Source: Mastigias papua (lineage: Eukaryota; Cnidaria; Scyphozoa; Rhizostomeae; Mastigiidae). Taken from it: a stretch of DNA of 64,000 nucleotides. Below, one piece after another: positions 47,801-63,793 of this stretch (position 1 is its first letter; each line of letters begins with the position of its first letter). The DNA lies in contig OZ025267.1 of NCBI GenBank assembly GCA_964019165.1, forward strand, positions 16,898,079 through 16,962,078, given 5' to 3'. The notes under the pieces are model-generated. The model worked only from the letters and a program-made list of their open reading frames with translations, did no database searches and was not told where the DNA came from. The position numbers and the translations under genes are program-made.

Positions 47801-50559
47801 GGATTATAAATGGTCTCAAATGTGGACATGGAAGTCACTGGAAATACTGGTTAGATAATTCTTTTGTTGTTGTTGTTGTTGTTGTTGTTGTTGGTTACTT
47901 TATTTTGAGTAGGCTGTTATATCTAGCGTTTTCAGCTAATTTAGGCCTGCTGTGCATGCCGCATCTAGGCATGGGACCCATAGTTTAACGTCCCTTCCAA
48001 AGAACGGCAGAGTGAGTTGCTTTGGTCGTTTATCTGGAAAGTCGCCCATCCAGTTGCTGACCTAACACAGCCAAGCCTAACTTCAACTAGCTAACGGAAG
48101 CTAGCTGAATCGTGAAAGTAATCTTCAACTGAGCTCTTCTTCAGACAGTAGTCATTGAAATGAGTTTAGCAAAAGTTCTGGACCCCTTCGATTTGCTGCT
48201 AAAACTCTCTTCAATTATATTGCCTTCTTGATGCGCGCCAATTTGTTCTGAGCTTTATTGTAACCGCCCAAAGTGAAGTTCTTAAAGTACTCATTGTATC
48301 ATAGTTAATTGCAACATGGTAAATACAGCATTTGACAAGAATCAGTTCTCATTTTAGGAAAATTCTGAACATTATTCAATTGAGTTCGACACGTTTGAAA
48401 TACGACGTATGACCCAGGCCTAACTGTACGATGATCTGTGTGGTAGACAGGCAAGTTAGACCATTGGTACATGCAACTCTAGCGGTAAATTGACTTTGGT
48501 TGACAGTCGGTTGGTAAAGAAATAGCCAGCCATTAGGATGGAATGCCCAAGGACAATGAACTTCCTTTACCTACATTACTCACCAACTTACTTACTGAAT
48601 TAGCTATGCTCTTGAGTTCTTCAGTTCTTATATTTATCTTAAGTAGTTTGTAGTTTGAATTTTTGCTTTTCTAGGGCTAATAAGGCCCATAAAGCTCATC
48701 CAGATTTGCCGCCTATCTCAGTTTGCCATCAATTTGACATTGAGTGCAAATTCAACTTTAGATGCATGAATCCGTACTGCGGAAGAAGGTTTGTTTTTAG
48801 ACTTTATTTGATGCCACGTGTGTCCCTGTAATTTTTATAGCAATGCAGAAACCAGGAAGATTGTTTTTTCACGAGTAGAGCGCTAAATAGTGTTTTCTAG
48901 CAATTTCTTGCAGTTTCACTTCACAATTTTTCCACAATCCTGTTGTCTTTACATAATTGTGGAGCTTTCTTTATTGTATTATCCGTAATTCTAACTCGAA
49001 TGACTGTCTGCAAATGTGTTTCTTATTATCTCTTTTTATATATCCATTAAGGAATACCATCCTATACAACCAACTACAATCGGTAGACAAACGGCAAGGC
49101 GCAATATGCATAAAATGCGACAAGGATGTATCCCACAACTTTAACATGTTCCGAATATAACACATGTTTAACTACTATATTTCTTTTTGAGCAATGGTCC
49201 CTACCTCTAGCAAGGCGTTTTCAGTTGAGAGTAACGTGTGCTATTTCTTACCAGAGCTTCCAGAATCTCTAGAGTATGAGCAAACATCTGGTTGTTCCTT
49301 TACAACCATGAAAGTCTACTCTTTAGACGTAAATGTATTGATCTGGCATTAATTTGTAGCACAGAATCTTTCTATTTGCAAAGTTGTAAATTGAACTTAT
49401 GGTATAAATTTGCCACAAGGTTGCCCGTTTGTCACGCCAGGATTCGCTACTCCTTTGCATGCCATTTTGAAGTGATTTTGTTTGCCAGAAGATGTCTAAA
49501 GCGCCAGTATTTTGTTGGTTTTAGCTATGGTCGACACAGTAAATCACTAAAGAAATGTCCTGAATGTCTGGGGTACGTACCATGAAACTCTATCAAATTC
49601 TTCCCAGTATCAACACATTGTATCAAACCCCGTTTCCACTGACCTGGAGAAATGTGAAAACGGATAGAAGTTATCCAGTTCGGCCTTACTGCATTTGGCG
49701 TGCATGTTTCGGTGGAAAAAGCAGAAAACGGATAAAGAAAGTCTGTCGAGCTTTTTCGCTAGGCTACTACCAAAAAGATAAATTTTTATCCGTTTTCACA
49801 GTTATCCGGATCAGTAGAAGCGGGGCCTGAAAGAAGATTTTGCCGACTGACGTAACATTTCGTATCGATTTGCCGACTGGGCCTTCTTCAGGGTAGACCT
49901 GTCATGGGTGTTGTTGTCTACGTTGAATAGTTGGTGTAACTATCATTGTACTTGTTTGATTGTTGTGATATTTAGTCATGTGACTTTCGTTCTTCCTTAA
50001 CTCTTTTTACTTTTTTTGCGTTTCCTAACATAAAATATATGGGCGAGAGGCCATGCGGTAAGAGCGCTTGACTGCGGAGCAGAACATCGATGGTTCGAGC
50101 CTAACCCTCGGATCATAGTTGGGATGCTCGCTGACTGTCCACCCAGCAGCAAATTGGTACTTAATGGTAACCCTGGGGAAGTTAAAGACGGCGAGGAAAG
50201 GAACTGGCCACCCTACCTCACTATGCCGACGTCTCATGACAAGTGTCCTCTCTAACAGGCACTCCCCAACGTACGGAATCGTATATGGGACTAACCTCTG
50301 CCTTTAACATACAATAGTTTCATGCTCCATGCTTATTTTATGCGTGTATGATTCCGAACTATCCTACTTCGTATTTTTGTTTAGATCGTTACAGCTACTT
50401 GGAAAAGATGGAGTGACACCGTTAAAACAGAAAGAGCCCAGTAAATTTGCATTGTTTGTTAAAGAGGAGTATAATATTACAAAGCGAGATAACCCACAGA
50501 TGGCCCATGCCGAAATTATGAGACTTTTGGGACAGAATTTTAGCAAATTATCAACCTAG
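32392..50559 (+). CDS. GCNA: GCNA-type SprT metalloprotease (germ cell nuclear acidic protein), 21-exon model
   Basis: Exons: 32392-32430, 33449-33529, 35550-35583, 36331-36391, 37057-37295, 37549-37573, 38313-38341, 39006-39072, 41881-41930, 42193-42268, 43040-43059, 43389-43424, 43885-43956, 44382-44417, 45008-45144, 46586-46656, 46832-46896, 47753-47849, 48675-48788, 49525-49572, 50385-50559. Every junction keeps phase; product 523 residues. Order: basic/helical N-terminus (1-71), Asp/Gly-rich disorder (72-151), acidic and SIM-like motifs (IILSSEEED 183-191; [12 protein letters not shown] 219-230; DSFIDD 197-202), SprT domain (about 289-412) with zinc-binding HEMCH (388-392) and a likely third ligand at His405, zinc ribbon (CX4C, CPEC), then an HMG-like tail ([10 protein letters not shown]...). 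Family members bind SUMO and resolve DNA-protein crosslinks in germ cells. SprT to C-terminus is secure; exons 11-14, and especially 13 (weak polypyrimidine tract), are provisional. Confidence 0.92.
32564..32723. mobile_element. MITE with CAGGCCCGTAGCCA inverted ends
   Basis: 160 bp in GCNA intron 1. The left end CAGGCCCGTAGCCA and the right end TGGCTACGGGCCTG are perfect 14-bp inverted repeats, with C-runs inside the right end. No coding sequence and no clear target duplication. A possible half-copy begins at 9188. Confidence 0.75.
34480..34640 (+). pseudogene. LINE ORF2 C-terminal fragment
   Basis: Near 34515-34625 one frame reads [18 protein letters not shown] then [11 protein letters not shown], matching the G-x-LWN-LP ... 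F-K-LK-F ending of CR1-like ORF2 proteins. No other part is recognisable; lies in GCNA intron 2. Confidence 0.55.
34863..35172 (+). repeat. interspersed repeat with imperfect inverted ends (copy 1, uninterrupted)
   Basis: The left end GAGTCCAGAATAGACAGGG is the imperfect inverse of the right end CCCC...CGAATAAACG.CC..GGACTC (35150-35172). The whole stretch aligns in reverse orientation with 53821-54505; shared blocks include AATAGCTATGGATGAGTTTC, CACGATTTCTC, GCAGACA-AAAATA and GGGTCTGGAATAAGGAT. No coding sequence. Confidence 0.7.
37057..37295 (+). repeat. Asp/Gly-coding GATGGT-rich exon of GCNA
   Basis: This exon is built mainly from GAT and GGT codons, giving runs such as [18 protein letters not shown] and [11 protein letters not shown]. 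Over about 80 residues nearly half are Asp or Gly. Acceptor cttcag|C and donor AAAG|gtaaag fit the phases of exons 4 and 6. Frames +1 and +2 through it (Met/Val runs) are shadows. Confidence 0.85.
38722..38912. repeat. TA / TACA microsatellite in GCNA intron 7
   Basis: (TA)n followed by TACATACATACATA, TAAATATAAATA and further (TA)n. The predicted Ile-Tyr frames are artefacts. Confidence 0.95.
40813..40978. mobile_element. MITE with TA duplication (pogo/Tigger-like Tc1-mariner)
   Basis: 166 bp with inverted ends: left CAGTCAACCTTGCATAA, right TTATGCGAGGTTGACTG (one mismatch in 17), flanked by TA on both sides (40811-40812, 40979-40980). Inner copies of ATCCGGA occur in both orientations. A CAGTC start with a TA target fits non-autonomous pogo/Tigger-type elements. 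In GCNA intron 8. Confidence 0.85.
43150..43330 (+). mobile_element. tRNA-derived SINE
   Basis: Head: TTTGGTAGAGCACTTGACG (A-box-like), then GTCGTGAGTTCGAGCCC (B-box-like), spaced as in a tRNA gene. Body: CTCACTTTACAATTTTTCC then TCCTGCTGTCTTTAC. The body recurs at 48905-48955 and, more decayed, near 16870. It lies in GCNA intron 11. Confidence 0.75.
43467..43683. mobile_element. MITE with TTA duplication (PIF/Harbinger-like)
   Basis: 217 bp. The left end AGCCGTGGTCAAACGACC and the inverted right end AGCCCTGGTCAAACGATT match at most positions, and the inverted repeat continues into CAACATTTCA. TTA flanks both sides (43464-43466, 43684-43686). Internal CAACATTTCA/TGAAATGTT sub-repeats make it self-complementary. 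The open frame across it (43471-43689) follows from these repeats and has no domain. Confidence 0.88.
43878..43945 (+). repeat. 12-bp tandem repeat coding Ser-Asn-Ser-Asp
   Basis: Five to six units of TCAAATTCAGAT. In the GCNA reading phase it codes SNSD repeats followed by DFISTK and a donor AAAG|gtacaa at 43956/43957. Each unit carries an ATTCAG that could act as a 3' splice site, so the exact exon start is ambiguous. It may be an exon or merely an intronic repeat. Confidence 0.7.
45337..45775. repeat. degenerate ATGTT pentamer satellite
   Basis: About 440 bp of (T)TATG/TTGTG-type pentamers in GCNA intron 15. The open frame at 45435-45677 (Cys/Tyr/Val runs) follows from the period and is not a gene. 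Confidence 0.9.
48880..48960 (+). repeat. partial SINE body, copy of 43235-43275
   Basis: CAGTTTCACTTCACAATTTTTCCACAATCCTGTTGTCTTTAC matches the body of the SINE at 43150-43330; the tRNA-like head is missing. Confidence 0.65.
49628..49825. mobile_element. MITE with CCCCG(T/C)TTC(C/T)ACTGA ends
   Basis: 198 bp in the last GCNA intron. Left end CCCCGTTTCCACTGACCTGG; inverted right end CCCCGCTTCTACTGATCCGG; the similarity continues to TGTGAAAACGGATA in both arms, so the inverted repeat is about 38 bp. No coding capacity, target duplication unclear. Confidence 0.8.
50041..50310 (+). mobile_element. tRNA-derived SINE, second type
   Basis: Head 50041-50115: GGCCATGCGGTAAGAGCGC (A-box-like), an anticodon-arm-like GACTGCGGAGCAG, then GATGGTTCGAGCC (good B box). 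The 5' and 3' acceptor ends do not pair well, so it is not a functional tRNA. A non-tRNA body follows to about 50310. It sits in the last GCNA intron just before the terminal exon. Confidence 0.65.
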
Positions 50560-53394
50560 GTTGAAACTCTCTTGGAATTTTTCTCAGTTTAATTTCAGAT
50601 ACTCTGTTCTACCTCATGTTGTTAGATATTTTATAATGGCCTAGTCTTCAACCAGGGAGTCTCACAACATCAGTATCCTTTCCACTGGGGAAGGCTAGCG
50701 ATCATCCAGTCAATTCACCAATATTTGAAGGTTGCTTGGTATTGTAGAGAAAAAGTGGCCGATCATGTTAAGTGTATTCGTTATCTCCTCATTTCAGTAA
50801 TGGGTATATGATATCCATCATAAGTACTGTCATTGAAGAAACCGCTATCCTTCTCTTCTCTAGACTAATTAGCTGCCTTGTTGTTGTGGGAAACCCGTTT
50901 TCTTGCAATGGTGAGCCACATCCCACACAGTATCTCTTTTTAAGTCTTTATTATTGGTGTTTGGTAGTGTTAGGTCATTAGATTTAACGTATTTTAGTAG
51001 ATTTTTACAGTAAATTTGTTCCAGATATGCTTTTTTATACAATTTGATCATAGATATGTTTTTAACTTTCGCATTTGGTTCAAAGAGATTTGATTAGAGG
51101 TAAGATTAAGCTATTAGGATAAAACTTTTCATTCGTTGTGTTTCATATCCCGATTTTCCCACTGCATCTTGTAGCCATTCATGCTCTTGGTCTTGCCCTG
51201 TTGGCAGTTGATACGTAGTAGAAATTGACATTTCCAAAAGAAATGAAGGAAAAATCGCATTTGCATTGATAGGAACACACCCACTCTATTCGATATTCGC
51301 TTGTTATCTTTCGACTCTTATCTAGCGACTCTGTATAACTACCGACGGTAACAGTTTTGGAACTTGGTCTCTAATAGTCTTGTTAATCAAGCTTCTGACA
51401 CAACTTGGGCCTATCAAAGTTCTCGTACTCTTAGCTTACAATTCCCTTCTGTGAGATTAACCTCCACTGAAAACTCTTTGGAGCTCAACCACATTACAAT
51501 AAGTCTACCTTTGCTAGCTTTTATATCCCCCCTTTATCTTTGGATATATCGAGATATCAAGCTCCCTATCGCTCTTGTAGCCATAGTGAATGGGAGCAAA
51601 ATAACTCAAAGTTCCCTCCTGCTACTAGTTGTACATAAACATTTTAAGCTGATATTTCCACTGTATCTTGTAGACGATTTTGTTGCAATATCTATCCTTA
51701 TTTTATTCCTTCAGTGTGTGTTTTATTAGGCCAATGTATGTGGCTACATTCCACATATGTTATACTTCGAGTTTTGTTCAATGAATATATTCCAAAGCTC
51801 AGTTTCCACTTGTTTAAATCTTATTGTCTTCAATAATGGACGTAGTGATGGAAGCGGTGTGGGTCTATAAAATACCTACTTATAAGGATAACGTATCACT
51901 GCAAGTTTTGCTAAAAGTAAGAGGTGTTGGGCGGAGCCCTTTAGTTAGGTGTTCTGACCACACCTTTTATTTTTGTTTTTAACGAAAACGCGATGCAACT
52001 TTGTTTGCTACAAAATAAATAGAATGAACCTTGAGTAGTAATTGCTCGTGATATTGTAGTTGATATCTCACTCAAAGCAACTCATTCAAGGTTACATGTT
52101 CTTTTATTTTAAGAATCTGATTTATAATAAACTGATGCTACCACGCTGGCCAAAAATTTAGGAAGCTTGTACTATGCTCAGGAAAAATCAAGAAACTTTA
52201 CTCTGGACTGTACTATGTAGAATGAACTCTTGTCAACAGTTTTTGTAAATCTTGATTTGTTTGACGTTTGCTTGGAAATGATTATAACTTTTGATTTTGA
52301 TCTACTTGGGCACCTTGGGCATCTTTTGATCAATGTCTGTATTCATCGGAAAATGCTCGACTTCCAAACGTTAGGGCAATTTTCAGTTCCAAAGAGAAGA
52401 AACCATTACGAAACTTTCAGTATAGTTCTTTTGCCAAAGTTTTCATTACTAAGTTTAGTACCAGGTGTCGATTCAAGTTTCTTTTTAAATAACGTGTATG
52501 TGAACACACTTTTATCATTTGAATAGCTTTATCACTGCATACTTCTACTATTTATCATTGCAGTAAATTATTTTATCACTATAGAGACTGGCTATCATTG
52601 TGCACTAAATTAAGGTTTGGGACATATTAACACGGCAGTAAAAGTGTTACCACAGTTTCTCGGCAGCAGTAAATTACGGATGAGATTTTCATAAATGATG
52701 AGAGTTCAACAAATAAGACATCAGCCAAATGTCAGGCTTGACTGTTTCTAATATTGTATTGAGATCTGCCATGTGCCCACAGACATTCCAACCAATTTTT
52801 TGAAAAAGAAAGTTTGATATATTGCATTTGAAATAAGGAAGACAGATTAGAAACTAGAAATGAAAACGAGAGGAGTAACAGGAACTATATTGATGCATAA
52901 TATGCCAAGTTTACTACGTGAACAAATGTTAAAACACATTTTTCTTCTCAACTCTTTTGTAATTTTTATAATATATGAATTAAAGGACTTAATCTTAATT
53001 GTGTTACCATGCAAAAATATTTTAGAAGGGACGACCAAGCCCATTTAAATTTTCAATGGTTAGTATCGTATTCAATAAACGCTTTCTTGCACTTCAGCAA
53101 CAGCTCTTTTGAAAACTTCCAGTGGTGCCACTTTCTTCCAGCTTTTTCTGAAATACTTTGGTGTCAAATTTCAACTTTATCAACGATTATTATTATCAAT
53201 TCGATTTTGTAGATTATTGTTTGAAAACATGCCAACACTTCTAAAGTTCGTCGGTAAAAACACTTATCCAGTGTCGACCAGTTTGTTTTGTGCGTCTTAC
53301 ACAAAGTAGCTGAGAGGTATAAGCGGGTCAAGGCGGCAGTTGAATTGAAGCAAAAATTTAGGAATACATAAGTGCATAGTAGGTTTTAATTTCA
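50560..53394. other. intergenic, GCNA 3' end to RBX1 start
   Basis: No gene supported. The frame at 51364-51729 (121 codons) overlaps a dispersed repeat (51170-51405) and has no domain; 52230-52526 likewise. The RBX1 promoter must lie in the last few hundred bases. Confidence 0.5.
51170..51405 (+). repeat. interspersed repeat, copy related to 60315-60545
   Basis: Shared order of blocks: CTTG-CTTGCCCTGTT, GACATTTC-AAGAAA--AAGGA, CATTGCTTGTT-like, AGTATTGGAACTT/AGTTTTGGAACTT, then TATTAAG/TTAATCAAGCTTCTGACACAACTT. Moderately diverged; ends not defined. Confidence 0.55.
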
Positions 53395-59255
<5,861 letters not shown>

Positions 59256-61322
59256 TGAAGATTCCATGCTACCTAGGAATGACCTTCAAACTTGAGCTAT
59301 TACAGTAACTGCTAGAATAATTATGAAAGAACCTGAGGCATATATGAAGACATTTTTCAAGGTTCATTATAAAGAACTGTTTGTTTCTACATTTACCTGA
59401 ATTGTTGAAAGGAAAGCATTGGATATACAGACAGTCTTTTAGGAGTTTGTAGGTTGCATGTAAAATATATTACAATTTGAATTGTAGTTATTTAACATTT
59501 TTTTCGTTTTCTTATGATACTCTGATGTTAGTAACTAATACACTTTTTATTAACTTCTAACTATTGTCTTTTTGTCGATAGGGATGACACTGAATCTTTT
59601 TATTGATAAAGGTGACACTGAATATTAGCTGAGGTACTAAAATAGAACAATTTTTGATAGGATGATTTTTGGCCCAAAGTTCGTCGATGCACAGAAAGCT
59701 GGCCCTCAGCTGCATTTTCGACGATTTGGTACAATTTTTAAAAAAATTTAGATAAAATCTGTCTGTAAATTTCCAAGTTTAACTTTTAGGTTTTTGATTT
59801 ATAGAGATACATCAACGATTTATTCTCGTAATTTAACGTAACGTAACGAGGATGGGTTGCTTGTGTGCGGACTCATCTACACTATCTTTACATATAAATG
59901 TCACAGGGCTTCATATTTATTTGTGGCACCCACCCTTGATATCGTCACGCCAAGTGAAAATGACATCATTGAAACTTCTACAACTTTCTTAATGTTTATC
60001 TATCCGTACATCTCACTTGCCTGCGAATTGCTAAGTCTTTGAGTCATTGCTGTAGTTCAATTGCGTTTGGTCGCATGTTACAGCCGTCAAATTCCTTTTC
60101 ATTGTAACTGCGCGTAGGCGATATACAGGATATTTTCCAACACAGCATCCTGACACTAATTTCCTACTGTTATGGAACTAGAGCAACATTGTTACAACTA
60201 ACCTCATATGGTTAAATAAAATTTACTTTAAAATGCTTTGCGATAATTGTCTGTTAATCAACTTAGTAAAGTTTGTCGTACTTTCAAAGCTTCTTGCTTT
60301 GGCTTAGAGCTATTTTCTTCCTGCTCTTGCACTTGCCCTGTTAGCTACTGATAGAAAAGGACATTTCTTGAAGAAAGGAAGGAAGTCGTTACAAATATTG
60401 ATTGGGACAAACTCAACCTACCCTATCATTGCTTGTTTCTCTTTCTCTGCAGCGCCTGTGCACGAAGTATCAGTGTTGATAGTAGCAGTATTGGAACTTT
60501 GTCTTAAACAGTATTGTTTATTAAGATATTGATACAACTTACATGTATCAACTAATAACAGTAGTAATGTACAAATAATTTCACAGGATATCCTATCAGT
60601 ATATACATACTTTATCGCTTAATTAGCTATAGTAGTATTGTATATAACATGAATGAAAGTCAACAAATGAAGTTACTTGCATAACAGATACAAAATTAAA
60701 AATTTTTAAAAGGAAATATAAAAACTGCCTAAAAGGAGTTCAGAGTCGATTTTCCTTGTGTGTACAGGCAAGCTGTTGCATTATTTTACAGCCTAGAAAT
60801 AAACTTCCTTTCCTTCAAATTCCGTTCTCGTTTGAGGTAAATTGACTGATATTTCACTGTTTCTTGTTTTCATTCCATGTGTATTCTTAATAAAGTACCC
60901 TTTCATGACATCACAAACGTTCGATTGTAGATTATCAAAGACAAGCGTATAAGCTCTTTTCTTCATTACTGTATAAATTTTAGGAAAACGTAGAGCTATC
61001 TTCTCATTGTCTAATTTTATGACAATTTTGGCTCTACGCTCAATATATTCAATTCTCTATTCATGCGAATGAGAAAGAGCCAGGGAGATCAACCCACTGA
61101 ACCAAAACTTAGCCTTTTCATTCTTCTGTATATCGTTTGCTCCATTCCAGATTCGAACTGGCCTCGGACTTGTCTTATTATGTGTAGCCAACTAGCAACA
61201 ACCAACTGTTATTATGTGCTCTCTTGTGGATTTTGTTTATTTTCATATTAACTGATCTATCATGGAACATCCAATCAAGTGGGCGAAATATAGTTTGAGA
61301 TACGTGCAAGAGCATACAACTT
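59256..61322. other. RBX1 3' flank and intergenic DNA
   Basis: The RBX1 3' UTR starts here. No gene recognised; frames at 59857-60042 and 61063-61251 have no domain. A dispersed repeat lies at 60315-60545. Confidence 0.45.
60315..60545 (+). repeat. interspersed repeat, copy related to 51170-51405
   Basis: See the copy at 51170. Shared blocks CTTGCCCTGTTAGC, GACATTTCTTGAAGAAA and TATTGGAACTTTGTCT in the same order and orientation. Confidence 0.55.
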
Positions 61323-61920
61323 TTACACAGCCTTTTTATGTATGTTCATGAAGTATGTATGATTCAAAGTATGATTCTTGAAATCAAGGTTCTTCTTAAG
61401 TGTTACACCCAGAAGTTTTTCTTCAGTAGATTCAGTTATTGAAGCTGCACCAATTTGCACTGATACATCTGTACTTTTCTTCCCAAATATCAAAAGATGG
61501 CATTTCTCAGCTTTTTGTTTCATATTTTCATCATGAAACCACTAGGGAAGCTTTTCAGCATCTGACTCAAGCCTAGGGTCAATATTTTCTAGCTCATTAT
61601 CGCATACGTAGATAATTGTGTCATCTGCATAATTGTAAATCTCAGTATCCTCTACCAGAAAGAAAGATCATTTATGAATACGTTAAATAAGAGGGGCCCC
61701 AGAACAAAATCTTGTGGTACACCACTAATTTCCTACCATGATTAAAAAGATCCATTAACCTTAACACGCAGTTTTCTATTCAAAAATAGTCATAAATCAG
61801 TTGAAGTGCAGAACTTTTGAAATCGTAAGCTTCGAGCTTCACTATAATTAGTTCATGGTTCAGACAATCAAAAGCCTTTAGAGATCCATGAAAATTGCGC
61901 CTACGAACCCTTTCTTATCT
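61323..61920 (-). pseudogene. LINE reverse transcriptase relic, minus strand
   Basis: Read from high to low coordinate: DCLNHELII near 61865, then SGVPQDFVLGPLLF near 61730-61690, NDL, a YADD-type block (NYADDTIIYVCDNELEN, 61630-61585), then KAEKCHLLIFGK and EKLLGVTLKKNLDFKNH to 61323. This is the RT palm order with several frameshifts. It resembles the relic at 30324-31056 and may be from the same clade. Confidence 0.82.
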
Positions 61921-62622
61921 AAGAATTATCTGCATCTATCATGAGGGTTTGCTTTTGGCCCATTGTGCATGAATCTTTTTTGCAGTGAAGAAATAGCAAT
62001 GTAAAACGTGTACATGCTAAAGGCACATATTTCATCATATAGCAAATATCCTGTCTGGCGACCATAGGAAACTACAAAGGTTTTCCTAAGAAAATCTATG
62101 ACTTCCAGTCTTATGTTTGTATGTAGTGCTTGTTCTCTTCGTAATATTGTAATGCAGTGCAGTGTAGTGCAAGTTAGAATATTCTTGCTAAGAAGGTTTT
62201 AAGAAAGTTTCAGTACTGAAATCATGACAAAGCTAAAAAAAGTGTCTGTACTGGCCGAAGCACAACTTTCTCATAAAAAACCTGTTGTTTACGTCCACCT
62301 GTTACTTCTCAGATGAATATTTTCTGGGAAGTACCTTAGCGCCCAAACGAGGTTAGGTTCATGCGCACATTGGCTCTCGTTTGATACTAGGGGGAAACCA
62401 GAGGAGATGGCGGTTATGACTGGTTGATGGAGTGGATAATATCGGTTCTGTGAGCACAATTAACTAAAGAGCATATATGCCAACAGTTGGCTAGGGAAAG
62501 CAACAAGAATATTTGTTGCTGAAGCAACGTGGAGGTTAGAGCAGTCTTTCTATAGGCGCTACTGTACGCAACTCTCTTGCAAAGTTCTAGTAAATAGACA
62601 GCCGCATAATTCACACTTGATC

Positions 62623-63793
62623 ATGTTTAGCTCAGGCGCCAAGACACCATTTGGAACTGGATCCTTTGGTACGACAAACTCAAGTAAGTATATATTTTCT
62701 TGTTTTACATGTCATCGCGTATTGGCTATTTGCTTTCTTTCTACAAACACTGTGCAGTGCTTCCATGTCCATGCTGATTCGCGCCTCTGTCCAGGACAGT
62801 GTCCTACCCTTACTCCTTTTTTATTCTCACAACATATTGCCCATGACTAGATGGTCAAAAGCTACTATAAAAGTTGATTAATGTATTAACTGCTTTGATC
62901 TCTTTAAGGCTTGTTTAGTGCCAAGACACAAGCATCCCCATTTGCAACACCTGGCTTTGGGAGCAGTACTGCATCAACATTTGGAAGTGGAACAACAAGT
63001 TTGTTTGGAGGTGGTGGAGGAGGAAGTCTCTTTTCACAGCCTTCCACGCAACCATCTACTGGTATGTTTTCTGAGCTTAAGGCTTTTGCAAACTGGATTT
63101 AAGCTTAGTTTGTCAGCCAGGCCTCTCTCTCTGTGTGTGTGTGTGTGTGTGTGCTTGTGTGTGTGCTTGTGTGTGTGTGTGTGCATAGTAAATTTGTGTA
63201 AATGTATATATTGATCAGTAATGAAGTAAACCTTTAACTTTAGGGTTCTCTTTTGGACAAACTTCAGGGCCACGGTTTGGAAGTAGCTCACAGTCAACTA
63301 GTCTTTTCCAAACTCCACAGACATCAAACACATTTGGGGGACAGTCATTTGGAGGTAATAGTTTTTCACTATTATATGCCAGGCTTTTCTGAAGAATGTC
63401 TTTGTGGAATTCATACTTGAAGTAGTTCTTAGATTTAGCACTATATTGCTATTAAATAAATTTTTACTATTGATGTTTACACAATGTTATTTATATTCAT
63501 CTCCCAGTTTGCATTTGTGTATCGAGATAATATCTTGTTGAAAATGTTGCAGCAGGTGTAAAGTTTAATTAGAAATAGAATAAGGAGAAGTTTCATGTTA
63601 CATGAAACTTCTCGTTACAATATCTTGTTGCCTTGTTATTTTCCATTTCATTCTTCAAAATTCTTGTTTGTTGTTTACTCAGGGTTTGGCAGTAACCCAT
63701 CAACCACCACAGCACCTAGTGGTTTATTCAGCAGTTCATTTGGGTCATCAACAACTGGTACAACTGGAGGCAGCTTGTTTGGTGGATCCTCAG
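62623..63793 (+). CDS. NUP98: NUP98-like FG nucleoporin, first four exons (3' partial)
   Basis: FG-repeat nucleoporin of the nuclear pore; NUP98 forms the permeability barrier and is normally made as a NUP98-NUP96 precursor that self-cleaves. Exons: 62623-62683, 62909-63061, 63244-63354, 63683-63793; all phase 1. The start MFSSGAKTPFGTGSFGTT resembles the NUP98 start (MF...FGTPFG...GGFGTT). About 145 residues follow, almost all Gly/Ser/Thr/Phe/Gln with FG dipeptides (TPFG, SLFG, STFG, NTFG) spaced 8-15 residues apart. There are no acidic residues, as expected for cohesive FG domains. The GLEBS motif and the autoproteolytic domain would lie beyond the window, so another FG nucleoporin is not excluded. 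Two exons end in homologous GG|gt positions, suggesting repeat-exon duplication. Confidence 0.8.
63133..63183. repeat. (GT)n microsatellite
   Basis: GT repeat with two CTTGTG interruptions in intron 2 of the NUP98-like gene; the apparent Cys-Val frame is an artefact. Confidence 0.95.
63585..63613. repeat. 29-bp perfect palindrome in intron 3 of NUP98-like gene
   Basis: GAGAAGTTTCATGT, one T, then ACATGAAACTTCTC: 14-bp arms without mismatch and a one-base centre. No adjacent element recognised. Confidence 0.85.

Noticed and set aside
51364..51729. 121-codon open frame with hydrophobic segments
   Set aside because: Its start overlaps a dispersed repeat shared with 60315-60545; the hydrophobic runs fit T-rich DNA and there is no recognisable family.
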